A stretch of 64,000 bases of DNA from Gammaproteobacteria bacterium (GTDB lineage Bacteria; Pseudomonadota; Gammaproteobacteria; HK1): contig WLWT01000001.1 of the NCBI GenBank assembly GCA_012103455.1, positions 2,094,001-2,158,000 of the forward strand, given 5' to 3'. A model generated the notes under the pieces. It was not told where the DNA came from. It saw nothing but the letters and a program-made list of their open reading frames with translations, and made no database searches. The stretch's first letter is position 1. Each line of letters starts with the position of its first letter. The position numbers and the translations under genes are program-made. Shown here one piece after another: positions 44,936 to 51,921 of the stretch.

Positions 44936-46032
44936 AAAAGATTACCCGACACAAATTGATAAAATATGTTATAGTGATGCTATGAAAAAGACAGACGGTC
45001 GCTCACTGCCCCATTCCGCGCGAGAAGCCATCCGCAGGCACGCGGTTGCGAAGTGTTATCGGGTGAAAGCCCTGAAAAAGTAATTCAAGCCCTCGGATTC
45101 CATCGTTCTTGCATTGACGATTGCTTATCCAGGTATGAGCAAGGTGGTGGACAGGCGCTGTCCACCGGCAAGATCACGGGTCGCCCAAGAAATTTCCCGA
45201 TGAATATGCGGATCGCTTACGTGAACGGGTTAAAACGAATCCGTTGCAATTGGATTTTCACGATGCCCTGTGGACGCGCTCGATGATTCAGATATGACTG
45301 AAAGACAAATTTGGCATCGAAGTCAGCGAGCGCTCGGTGGGCAATATCCTGTCTCGTTTGGGGATGAGTGCGCAGCGCCCTGGGTTTAAGGCATACGAGC
45401 CAGACCCTGATCAGGTTAAGGTATGGTTAAAAGAAACTTGGCCTGAAGTACAACAAGAAGCGAAAAGGCGCCGAGCGCGGGTCTATTTTGGCGACGAATC
45501 GACGATCCGGTCGGATTATCATCGTGGTACCACTTGGGGGGTACGGGGTGATACGCCGGTTGTAGCGAAAACGGGTCGGCGCTTTAGCGTGAATAGGCTG
45601 TCAGCCGTTTCGCCGAAGGGTCACCTGCGTTTCATGGTAACCGAATCGCGGGTAACCGCAGACGTTTTTATCGACTTTCCAAGGCGTTTGCTGCACAACG
45701 CCAAGCGGATCGATCTATTGGGTTGTTGATGGCCATCCCATTCATCGAGCCAAGAAAGTGCAAGAATTTGTCCGCACTAGCCAAGGTAGGCTCACGTTAG
45801 TATTGTTACCGCCGTATTCACCGGAACTCAATCCTGATGAACGGGTATGGCATCACGTAAAAAGCCAACGAATTGGGCGGACAGTGGTGGCTACAAAGGA
45901 GCAACGGGTGGCCTTGGCTCGTTCGGTGTTGCACTCACTGCAACAGAATATGCAAATAATTAAACGGTTTTTCTATGAAAAGCATGTCAGATATATTCTG
46001 AATTAATGTCGGGTAATTTTTTTCCGAATTAG
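44936..46032 (+). mobile_element. IS630-II copy 3
   Basis: About 1.1 kb with CTACTTCGG / CCGAATTAG ends and TA flanks (44934-44935, 46033-46034). It separates the conserved glx leader from the glxB promoter region of unit 2. Confidence 0.88.
44982..46006 (+). pseudogene. IS630-II transposase, frameshifted (copy 3)
   Basis: The most decayed of the three copies: a deletion near 45050, another near 45193, the shared TGA at 45296-45298, and a further shift near 45712 (an added base around GCGGATCGATC). DDE residues are still readable in pieces. Confidence 0.88.
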
Positions 46033-46108
46033 TAAATACCATGGGTTTCGAGTGGTGAACGGGTCTTCACCGGCAATGCACGCAGTTGGCTTGCGGACTC
46101 GGTGAATC

Positions 46109-46125
46109 GTGCATACGGTATGCAC
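46109..46125. promoter_or_regulatory. Palindromic operator-like site before glxB (copy 2)
   Basis: Same perfect GTGCATAC-G-GTATGCAC palindrome as in unit 1, 22 bp before the start codon. It lies 76 bp downstream of IS630-II copy 3. Confidence 0.55.
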
Positions 46126-46147
46126 AACTCAGTGCGGAGAAGAGACG

Positions 46148-47092
46148 ATGTGTGGAATCGCGGGGCGCATCCTCACGGCGCCGGGGCGCGTCGGCAACGA
46201 CTTGGTCGAGTTGATGGATGCGCAGGCACACCGGGGCGCCGACAGCACTGGCTTCGCCATCTACGGGCCGCCACGCGCACGCGGCTTCGTGGTGCGTGGC
46301 ATGGGCTTCGAGCGGCACCGCTTAGCCGGCGATATGGAGACGTTTCGCGCCCTGCTGAAGGAACATGGTGCCGATTTCCTGGCCGAGCCCACTTTTGTCA
46401 TGGATCAGGCATCGCATTACTGTGCCCGGTTGGTGGTGAGCGAGCCGCGGGATGTGGCGCGCTGGATCGATGATGTCGATACTCACCTTGGCACTTTCGA
46501 AGTGCAGTCTTGCGGGCGTTCACTCGAGATCATCAAGGATGTAGGGGGCGCTATTGCTGTGCCGGACAAACACGGTGTGCGCGATCTCATAGGTACCCAC
46601 GGCTTGGGCCACGCCCGCCTGGCCACGGAGAGCAGTGTGTTACCCAACGCCAGTCATCCGTTCTGGGCGCGACCGTTTCCCGACACCGCTATCGTTCATA
46701 ACGGCCAGATCACCAACTATTTCCTGTGGCGTGACGCTCTCACGCGCGCCGGTTACCGGTTCTTGACCGAGAATGACAGCGAACTCATCGCTGTGTGGGT
46801 GTCGGATCAGATTAAACGCGGCCTCACCCTGGCGCAGGCGCTGCGGCGTTCCATCGTGGCAATCGATGGCGTGTTCACTTACCTCATCGCGCGGTTGGAA
46901 GGCATTGGCCTCGCCAAGGATCGCTTTGCCATGAAACCGCTGGTGGTCATCGAGCGCGATGCGCAATGGGCTGGCGCTACCGAAGAGCAGGCCGTGCGGC
47001 GTATCTACCCCGGCGAATGCGATGTCGTCAATTACGACGGCCCGGCATTGACGCAGATCTGGGACGTGGGCAAGCGGAGTTTGGCCGCGTGA
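46148..47092 (+). CDS. glxB: Class II glutamine amidotransferase-like subunit (GlxB), copy 2
   Basis: Full-length 314-residue copy with Cys2 and all amidotransferase motifs. It differs from copy 1 at about six residues (for example QASHYC for HAAHYC, AVPDKHG for AVADKHG, TQIWDVG for TQIWNVG). The gene is open, but its partner glxC is truncated and glxD is missing in this unit, so by itself it can only contribute subunits to complexes made from copies 1 or 3. Confidence 0.83.
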   Translation: MCGIAGRILTAPGRVGNDLVELMDAQAHRGADSTGFAIYGPPRARGFVVRGMGFERHRLAGDMETFRALLKEHGADFLAEPTFVMDQASHYCARLVVSEPRDVARWIDDVDTHLGTFEVQSCGRSLEIIKDVGGAIAVPDKHGVRDLIGTHGLGHARLATESSVLPNASHPFWARPFPDTAIVHNGQITNYFLWRDALTRAGYRFLTENDSELIAVWVSDQIKRGLTLAQALRRSIVAIDGVFTYLIARLEGIGLAKDRFAMKPLVVIERDAQWAGATEEQAVRRIYPGECDVVNYDGPALTQIWDVGKRSLAA

Positions 47093-47120
47093 GTGCTGTC
47101 GTGCGTGAGCGCCGTCGCCG

Positions 47121-47558
47121 GTGAGTCAAGTCGTCCCGGTGAGTAAAGTCGTTATTGAGGCGGGTGGGCGTCACATCCGCGAGATCAACCAAGACATTCA
47201 AGCCGCCGTCCGGGCGGGCGCCGCCGTGGAGGTGAGCAATACCTTGTCCCGGCACAATTTAGGCATCGGCTTGCCGGCGCACGCCCAGGTCCGCTTCGCC
47301 GGCAGTGTCGGTTATTACTGTGGCGGGCTCAATAACGGCGCGCATCTCACCATCGAGCGCAATGCCGGTTGGGGTCTGGCGGAAGGTATGTCCCGCGGTC
47401 ATGTAACGGTATACGGTTATGCCGGCATGTCGGCGGGCGCCGCCATGACTGGTGGCACTATCCACGTGCGAGGTGATGCAGGTCCGCGCTGCGGCGTGGC
47501 GATGAAGGGTGGCCATATCGTCGTGGAAAGGAAGATCGGTTATCAGTCCGGCTTCATG
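47121..47558 (+). pseudogene. glxC: glxC copy 2, truncated
   Basis: The GXGXG frame is intact to KIGYQSGFM (about 146 codons) and then passes into foreign DNA, ending 11 codons later at 47591. The missing third includes the last beta-helix turns. The breakpoint shares CAT with the hicA sequence on the opposite strand. Confidence 0.85.
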
Positions 47559-47648
47559 ACTCCCTTTTTGCCGAACAACTGTAAGCCCTAATTTTTCAAG
47601 CCTGCGGATGGCTTCTCCGCCTGATATTACGGGAAGCTTAGGAGGCAT
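47559..47648 (-). pseudogene. hicA: hicA toxin gene, 3' end replaced by glxC
   Basis: Codes MPPKLPVISGGEAIRRLEKL and VVRQKGSH, the N-terminal half of a HicA toxin, then runs into the antisense of glxC copy 2. The catalytic His region is lost. It overlaps hicB by 11 bp. Confidence 0.72.
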
Positions 47649-47847
47649 ACGACGGAATTTCTATTGTAGTTAGCCACGATTTTTTGTGAATTGCCATCGG
47701 AAACCCTTCCAGATACAACTCCGTAGCCTTTTGCAAGTTAGTTAAAGCCTCATCAACAGATTCCCCTTGTGTGTGCGTGCCAGTCTCCGGATTCATAGCG
47801 ACAAAGCCTCTTTCAAGCGCTGGGGTCAAAATTGCCGTTAATTGCAT
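47638..47847 (-). CDS. hicB: HicB-like antitoxin
   Basis: A 69-residue HicB: MQLTAILTPALERGFVAMNP, then QGESVDEALTNLQKATELYL. It precedes the truncated hicA. With the toxin destroyed it would be an orphan antitoxin. The same N-terminal sequence occurs again as a fragment at 48664-48704. Confidence 0.78.
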   Translation of the reverse strand: MQLTAILTPALERGFVAMNPETGTHTQGESVDEALTNLQKATELYLEGFPMAIHKKSWLTTIEIPSYAS

Positions 47848-47883
47848 AGTTTCTTCTCCAAAATTTATTTACTGCACCTAATC

Positions 47884-47975
47884 GCCTAACGCCTGCCATA
47901 ACCGGGAGCAAAAAAAAAGCAGAGTGAGGTACCAGCGGCGCTTTTTTGCGATCCGTGTTTATGGCTTTGTTAGCG
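47884..47975 (-). other. attC site (PIN/antitoxin cassette b)
   Basis: Minus strand: inverse core CGCTAAC, stem GGATCGCAAAAAAGCGCC / GCTTTTTTTTTGCTCCC, core GTTAGGC. Length 92 bp. Confidence 0.78.
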
Positions 47976-48146
47976 GCCATACTGCTTGGATTGCAGTGGT
48001 TTTGGACCAAAAGTAACAAACTCTTTTTGTGATTGCTTCTCCCGCTGCCTGAGTGCCTCACAAATTTTGTTTAAATCATTATCGTAGCGTGCCGCATGTT
48101 CTGCGCGGTACTTTCTGATTTCTTCAACAATGGGATCTTCAATCAT
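47970..48146 (-). CDS. Putative antitoxin of a PIN-domain toxin (cassette b)
   Basis: A 58-residue protein from the ATG at 48146 (MIEDPIVEEIRKYRAEHAAR) that overlaps the PIN stop by ATGA. It resembles the cassette-a antitoxin in its first 50 residues, and the last residues again come from the attC. Such short charged proteins after PIN genes are likely antitoxins; this is inference from position and size. Confidence 0.65.
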   Translation of the reverse strand: MIEDPIVEEIRKYRAEHAARYDNDLNKICEALRQREKQSQKEFVTFGPKPLQSKQYGR

Positions 48147-48619
48147 GATATTTCCCTCAATTCTTCTGGTGAACAAAGTTCTGGACACTGATAACCGAGC
48201 CTTTCAATCACGCGGCGGATATCTGTTTTGATACTGGCATTGTTGATGTGTTTGAAATTCCAGGTGAGCAAGAAATCAATACCGTTAGCAGCAGCAATAC
48301 CAATATGCAATGCATCTTCTTCACTCCTGGCTGGCACTGCTAGCGCAGATATGAGTTGTTCGGCTATTACCTGAGCTTCTTCAGATACGCTCAGGTTTTT
48401 AATGTTGGACGTAATAGCCAAACGTCGAGCAGCAGCTTCCGGGTTACCCTGTGCAATTTCCTGTTCAACCAACTCAGAAACGTAAACTGAGAAATGCTGG
48501 AGATTTTCAGACCACCAAACCTCTGTAATGCTTTGCCGAGCGGCCTTTACCAAATCATTGCTTGGACGTGCCGTTAGGTAACTGATAATCGATGATTCTA
48601 TATAGACCTTGGATTTCAT
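48143..48619 (-). CDS. PIN-domain toxin-like protein (cassette b)
   Basis: A 158-residue PIN protein from the ATG at 48619: KVYIESSIISYLTARPSND, then RSEEDALHIGIAAANGIDFL and LLTWNFKHINNASIK. It is a paralogue of the cassette-a toxin at 36011-35526 with the same gene order and similar ends (CTPEELL against CSPEELR). A MITE-2 fragment lies nine bases upstream. Confidence 0.78.
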   Translation of the reverse strand: MKSKVYIESSIISYLTARPSNDLVKAARQSITEVWWSENLQHFSVYVSELVEQEIAQGNPEAAARRLAITSNIKNLSVSEEAQVIAEQLISALAVPARSEEDALHIGIAAANGIDFLLTWNFKHINNASIKTDIRRVIERLGYQCPELCSPEELREIS

Positions 48620-48627
48620 AATTCGAT

Positions 48628-48660
48628 TCACTGCTGTCCCGCAAAATAGTTAAATACTGT
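48628..48660 (-). repeat. MITE-2 end fragment
   Basis: TCACTGCTGTCCCGCAAAATAGTTAA matches the outer end of MITE-2 (split here as TCACTGCTGTCCCG and CAAAATAGTTAA). It separates the PIN gene from a hicB fragment, so it probably marks a deletion endpoint. Confidence 0.7.
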
Positions 48661-48663
48661 AAA

Positions 48664-48704
48664 CCTCCTTCAAGCGTTGGGGTCAAAATTGCCGTTAATT
48701 GCAT
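48664..48704 (-). pseudogene. hicB 5' fragment
   Basis: About 14 codons (MQLTAILTPALE) and the upstream 40 bp are nearly identical to the start of the hicB at 47847, including the leader to the attC. The rest is lost at the MITE-2 fragment. It shows that a second copy of the HicBA cassette was once present here. Confidence 0.7.
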
Positions 48705-48740
48705 AGTTTCTTCTCCAAAATTTATTTACTGTACCTGGTC

Positions 48741-48812
48741 GCCTAACGGCGAGGCTCAGCCGCGGACAAACCGCGTGGCGGGTTGGCCGTCGGCTGGAGC
48801 GACTGGTTATGC
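48741..48812 (-). other. attC site (DUF4160/DUF2442 cassette)
   Basis: Minus strand: inverse core GCATAAC, stem CTCCAGCCGACGGCC / GGCTGAGCC, core GTTAGGC. Length 72 bp. Confidence 0.8.
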
Positions 48813-49076
48813 ATCATGCCGAGCTCGAAGAGGAAAACGCTCAGGATGGCGAATGATTTCCATGCCGAGATCCACGTCTAGGTCGGGCCAGTAGAAGTGA
48901 CCAGGAGTTGGTTCTTGCACGTTTAGAATTTCCCTCACGGAAACATCTTTGAACCATGGAAAATCCTCATAGGACAGAAACATTTCCTCTTCGCCGGCGA
49001 GCAGCCAGACGCCGTGCGAAGAAATGCCCGTGACTTCAACTTCCGAAGTGCTGATGCCAAGCGGCTCGGAACTCAT
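48807..49076 (-). CDS. DUF2442 protein (integron cassette)
   Basis: An 89-residue DUF2442 protein with GVWLLAGEEEMFLSYEDFPW, then YWPDLDVDLGMEIIRHPERF. It overlaps the end of the DUF4160 gene by 41 bp. The same pair in the same order occurs in the first island (9169-9661), but the proteins are quite different, so these are independent cassettes. Confidence 0.8.
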   Translation of the reverse strand: MSSEPLGISTSEVEVTGISSHGVWLLAGEEEMFLSYEDFPWFKDVSVREILNVQEPTPGHFYWPDLDVDLGMEIIRHPERFPLRARHDA

Positions 49077-49288
49077 TCTGATGCTCCTCCACTATCTCTT
49101 CTGCGTCCTTCAGTTGGCGGCGAGAAAGTCCATAATTCCTCGCCAGCTCAATCTCTGGCTCCAACCAGAACTTCGCCTCACCTTCCGCGCGGATAACGTG
49201 AACATGCTTCCGCGGTTCTTCCCGTGAAAAGAAAGAAGAACCGAAATCCTTGTTCTCTGTGAATAGTGGGAGCCATAAGGAGTTCCAT
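49036..49288 (-). pseudogene. DUF4160 protein gene with a frameshift
   Basis: From the ATGs at 49288 or 49276 the frame codes MAPTIHREQGFRFFF and then shifts in a pyrimidine-rich tract near 49230; the other frame continues FFSREEPRKHVHVIRAEGEA and ends QNEFRAAWHQHFGS, the family's C-terminus. One base added or lost in the TTC/TTT run explains it. It could be a slippage switch or a sequencing error. Confidence 0.72.
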
Positions 49289-49292
49289 CGAC

Positions 49293-49367
49293 GCCTAACG
49301 GATAAGCTCACGCGCGGACGGACCGGCGCCAGCCGGGACGGACGTCGCGTGCAGCAGGTTGTTAGGC
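49293..49367 (-). other. attC site
   Basis: Minus strand: inverse core GCCTAAC, stem CTGCTGCACGCGACGTCCGTCCCGGC against GCCGGTCCGTCCGCGCGTGAGC (given as arms around 49300-49360), core GTTAGGC. Length 75 bp. Confidence 0.85.
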
Positions 49368-49421
49368 GCTATCGACGCACGCGTATCACAAGTATCTGAC
49401 AATGCAACTCCCCCGCGCACC

Positions 49422-49688
49422 TTAGCGACAGTTCCCTAAGTTGGTTATCCAAAGCAGTGTTCCATCCCGGAGGCGGATGCGTGATTTTCGAAACCCTCGC
49501 TTCACGATCGTGTATTCGCTGGTCTGAACCTCGCGGCACACAGTCGCCATTAACAGCCGGATCTTCCGATAGTCAGAGCTGATAGCCGCATCGGTAAGAG
49601 CATCCAAAGCCTCTTTGGTACCGCATCCTGCGTTTGCGGACACGACTGTGGTCCACAGACTAAGAAAAATAGCGACTGCCAATCTCAT
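49422..49688 (-). CDS. Small exported cassette protein
   Basis: An 88-residue protein from the ATG at 49688 with a clear signal peptide (RLAVAIFLSLWTTVVSANA-G). The mature part of about 69 residues has three cysteines (GCGTKEALDAL, ATVCREVQTS, GNCR) and is helical at first. Family unknown. It shares one cassette with the gene at 49759-50085. Confidence 0.65.
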   Translation of the reverse strand: MRLAVAIFLSLWTTVVSANAGCGTKEALDALTDAAISSDYRKIRLLMATVCREVQTSEYTIVKRGFRKSRIRLRDGTLLWITNLGNCR

Positions 49689-49758
49689 CTCAACACTCTT
49701 GATGATTGGGAGAATCGCCCCCGTAGACGGCGCCGCCACCGCATCAAGTCTACCCCGC

Positions 49759-50085
49759 CTACCAGCCGAGACGGACGTACCTAAGGGTACCGTCGAGTTC
49801 ATTGGCCAAGTCAAGGAGAAAACCATCGTTTACCGCCATGCCCACGCATCCTCGGTCCATTCGCATGGCAGCTCCGGTGGCAGTTGTGAAATAGACGGGT
49901 ATCCGCTTGCTGTCAATCGCACGATACATAGCGAGTAGATTTCGATAGAAGTTCTCCTGCCGCTCGGTGAATTTCCGTCGAAAGTCTCGGTACTCGGCCG
50001 CAGGCGGCCGCCTTAGGTCATCAAAACGGAGCGTCGAAGACGGAAAATCTTCAAGATCAGGAATGAAGTTAACCGTGCACATCAA
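49759..50085 (-). CDS. Hypothetical cassette protein
   Basis: A 108-residue protein (MMCTVNFIPDLEDFPSSTLR, then YRDFRRKFTERQENFYRNLL) of unknown family, without membrane segments. The 71-bp gap to the exported-protein gene has no attC, so both belong to one cassette. The two consecutive Met codons leave the exact start open by one residue. Confidence 0.62.
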   Translation of the reverse strand: MMCTVNFIPDLEDFPSSTLRFDDLRRPPAAEYRDFRRKFTERQENFYRNLLAMYRAIDSKRIPVYFTTATGAAMRMDRGCVGMAVNDGFLLDLANELDGTLRYVRLGW

Positions 50086-50108
50086 AGGTCACCTCCATGA
50101 ATGCGCTG

Positions 50109-50154
50109 GAGTTACCCACAAACCACGAACCTGTCCGCGGTTTGTGGGTAACTC
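50109..50154. repeat. Perfect 16-bp inverted repeat beside an attC
   Basis: GAGTTACCCACAAACC and its exact complement, separated by 14 bases. It lies between the start of the 50085-49759 gene and the attC at 50159. It may be a tiny mobile element, a regulator site or a remnant pair of IS ends. Confidence 0.8.
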
Positions 50155-50158
50155 TGGC

Positions 50159-50230
50159 GTCTAACGACCAAGCTTAGCCGCGGACAAGCCGCGAAGCGGG
50201 TTAGCCGCCGGCTGGAGCGTTTGGTTAGCC
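50159..50230 (-). other. attC site
   Basis: Minus strand: inverse core GGCTAAC, stem CTCCAGCCGGCGGCTAACCC / GCGGCTAAGC, core GTTAGAC. Length 72 bp. It overlaps the end of the 50231-50551 gene's cassette. Confidence 0.8.
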
Positions 50231-50551
50231 CTAAGCCGCCGGTCCACCTCCGTGAATATACGACGATAGAGCGGCTGCTGGCCCTCCACCGTGAAGGCTC
50301 GCAACCATCGTCGCGTCATTCTCGTTCAACCCAGGAATCAGGCTGACCGTATGAGTCCAGATATCTGTTAGCAACTGCTGTAACGGGCCGAAATCCATGG
50401 ACGTCGCGCCAGCGACGGCCGCGCCGAGAGTGACTACTGATACTGCGCCTCTCGTACCAACGACAACATACGGCATGATCTCAAAGGACTTGCGTGGCGA
50501 CTTCAGATCGGGAGCCTGAAACTGATCTGCCGCTTCTGCGTTTCTCTTCAA
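50231..50551 (-). CDS. Hypothetical small protein with HGGGPAA repeats (5' end uncertain)
   Basis: A frame of 106 residues, opening with TTG at 50551 right where glx unit 3 begins, so the native start may be lost or lie at the ATG coding MPYVVVGTRG. A central hydrophobic stretch (VVVGTRGAVSVVTLGAAVAG) is followed by a polar part and a C-terminal tail with the heptapeptide HGGGPAA twice, twelve residues apart. I do not recognise it. The tail looks like a modified or processed peptide region, but no maturation gene is nearby. Confidence 0.5.
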   Translation of the reverse strand: MKRNAEAADQFQAPDLKSPRKSFEIMPYVVVGTRGAVSVVTLGAAVAGATSMDFGPLQQLLTDIWTHTVSLIPGLNENDATMVASLHGGGPAAALSSYIHGGGPAA

Positions 50552-50570
50552 CTACCTTAAGAGCACCTGA

Positions 50571-50711
50571 GAGCACCTGCTAAAAATGCACTTTTCCGCG
50601 ATGGCGGCGTCAGCGCCGTGCTCCAATCCTCAGGTATGAGCTATACACTGCGGTTGCGCGCGCGGTGCTTTCTTGCACTCACGGAACAATGACTATTTGT
50701 AGCAGCTGCCC
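50571..50711 (+). repeat. MITE-1 copy 11, with duplicated left tip
   Basis: Same element and position in the unit as copies 9 and 10. The outer ten bases are repeated (GAGCACCTGA GAGCACCTGC at 50561-50580). Confidence 0.9.
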
Positions 50712-50909
50712 GGTAGTCGATTACTGAACACTACGGGCCGGTTTTCCCTCCTGGATTTCGCTCGGGCTGACTGCGGACTGGGCTAGCATCCAACATTTCA
50801 CTTAGGTAGTTGCTGCCCGGTTCTGCCACCTTTTGAGTACCATGGGTTTCGAGTGGTGAACGGGTCTTCACCGGCAATGCACGCAGTTGGCTTGCGGACT
50901 CGGTGAATC

Positions 50910-50926
50910 GTGCATACGGTATGCAC
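50910..50926. promoter_or_regulatory. Palindromic operator-like site before glxB (copy 3)
   Basis: Third perfect copy of GTGCATAC-G-GTATGCAC at the same distance from glxB. Confidence 0.55.
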
Positions 50927-50948
50927 AACTCAGTGCGGAGAAGAGACG

Positions 50949-51893
50949 ATGTGTGGAATCGCGGGGCGCATCCTCACGGCGCCGGGGCGCGTCGGCAACG
51001 ACTTGGTCGAGTTGATGGATGCGCAGGCACACCGGGGCGCCGACAGCACTGGCTTCGCCATCTACGGGCCGCCACGCACACACGGCTTCGTAGTGCGCGG
51101 CATGGGCTTCGAGCGGCACCGCTTAGCCGGTGATATGGAGACGTTTCGCGCCCTGCTGAAGGAACATGGTGCCGATTTCCTGGCCGAGCCCACTTTTGTC
51201 ATGGATCATGCAGCCCATTACTGTGCCCGGTTGGTGGTGAGCGAGCCGCGGGATGTGGCGCGCTGGATCGATGATGTCGATACTCACCTCGGCACTTTCG
51301 AAGTGCAGTCTTGCGGGCGTTCACTCGAGATCATCAAGGATGTAGGGGGCGCTATTGCTGTGGCGGACAAACACGGTGTGCGCGATCTCATAGGTACCCA
51401 CGGCTTGGGCCACGCCCGCCTGGCCACGGAGAGCAGTGTGTTACCCAACGCCAGTCATCCGTTCTGGGCGCGGCCGTTTCCCGACACTGCTATCGTTCAT
51501 AACGGCCAGATCACCAACTATTTCCTGTGGCGTGACGATCTCACGCGCGCCGGTTACCGGTTCTTGACCGAGAATGACAGCGAACTCATCGCTGTGTGGG
51601 TGTCGGATCAGATTAAACGCGGCCTCACCCTGGCGCAGGCGCTGCGGCGTTCCATCGTGGCAATCGATGGCGTGTTCACCTACCTCATCGCGCGGTTGGA
51701 AGGCATTGGCCTCGCCAAGGATCGCTTTGCCATGAAACCGCTGGTGGTCATCGAGCGCGATGCACAATGGGCTGGCGCCACCGAAGAGCAGGCCGTGCGG
51801 CGTATCTACCCCGGCGAATGCGATGTCGTCAATTACGACGGCCCGGCATTGACGCAGATCTGGAACGTGGGCAAGCGGAGTTTGGCCGCGTGA
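50949..51893 (+). CDS. glxB: Class II glutamine amidotransferase-like subunit (GlxB), copy 3
   Basis: 314 residues, Cys2 present. Differs from copy 1 only at PPRTHGF against PPRARGF. It heads the complete operon glxB-glxC-glxD-glutamine-synthetase-like gene-ABC transporter, so this copy is the most likely to be working in its original context. Confidence 0.86.
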   Translation: MCGIAGRILTAPGRVGNDLVELMDAQAHRGADSTGFAIYGPPRTHGFVVRGMGFERHRLAGDMETFRALLKEHGADFLAEPTFVMDHAAHYCARLVVSEPRDVARWIDDVDTHLGTFEVQSCGRSLEIIKDVGGAIAVADKHGVRDLIGTHGLGHARLATESSVLPNASHPFWARPFPDTAIVHNGQITNYFLWRDDLTRAGYRFLTENDSELIAVWVSDQIKRGLTLAQALRRSIVAIDGVFTYLIARLEGIGLAKDRFAMKPLVVIERDAQWAGATEEQAVRRIYPGECDVVNYDGPALTQIWNVGKRSLAA

Positions 51894-51921
51894 GTGCTGT
51901 TGTGCGTGAGCGCCGGCGCCG

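Larger units (their letters stand above)
44583..47558 (+). repeat. Amplified intI::MITE-glx unit, copy 2 (truncated)
   Basis: Same order as copy 1, but with IS630-II copy 3 inserted in the glx leader, more base differences, and an abrupt end in glxC at 47558, where it is fused to a hicA cassette gene. glxD is absent. Confidence 0.88.

Noticed and set aside
39609..45298. TGA read as tryptophan (altered genetic code)
   Set aside because: Only the IS630-II and IS630-I A/B copies have internal TGA. All host genes end normally at TGA where expected, so a code change is not supported.
47259..47648. A 129-residue HicA-like protein
   Set aside because: Only the first 30 residues are HicA; the rest is the antisense of glxC copy 2.
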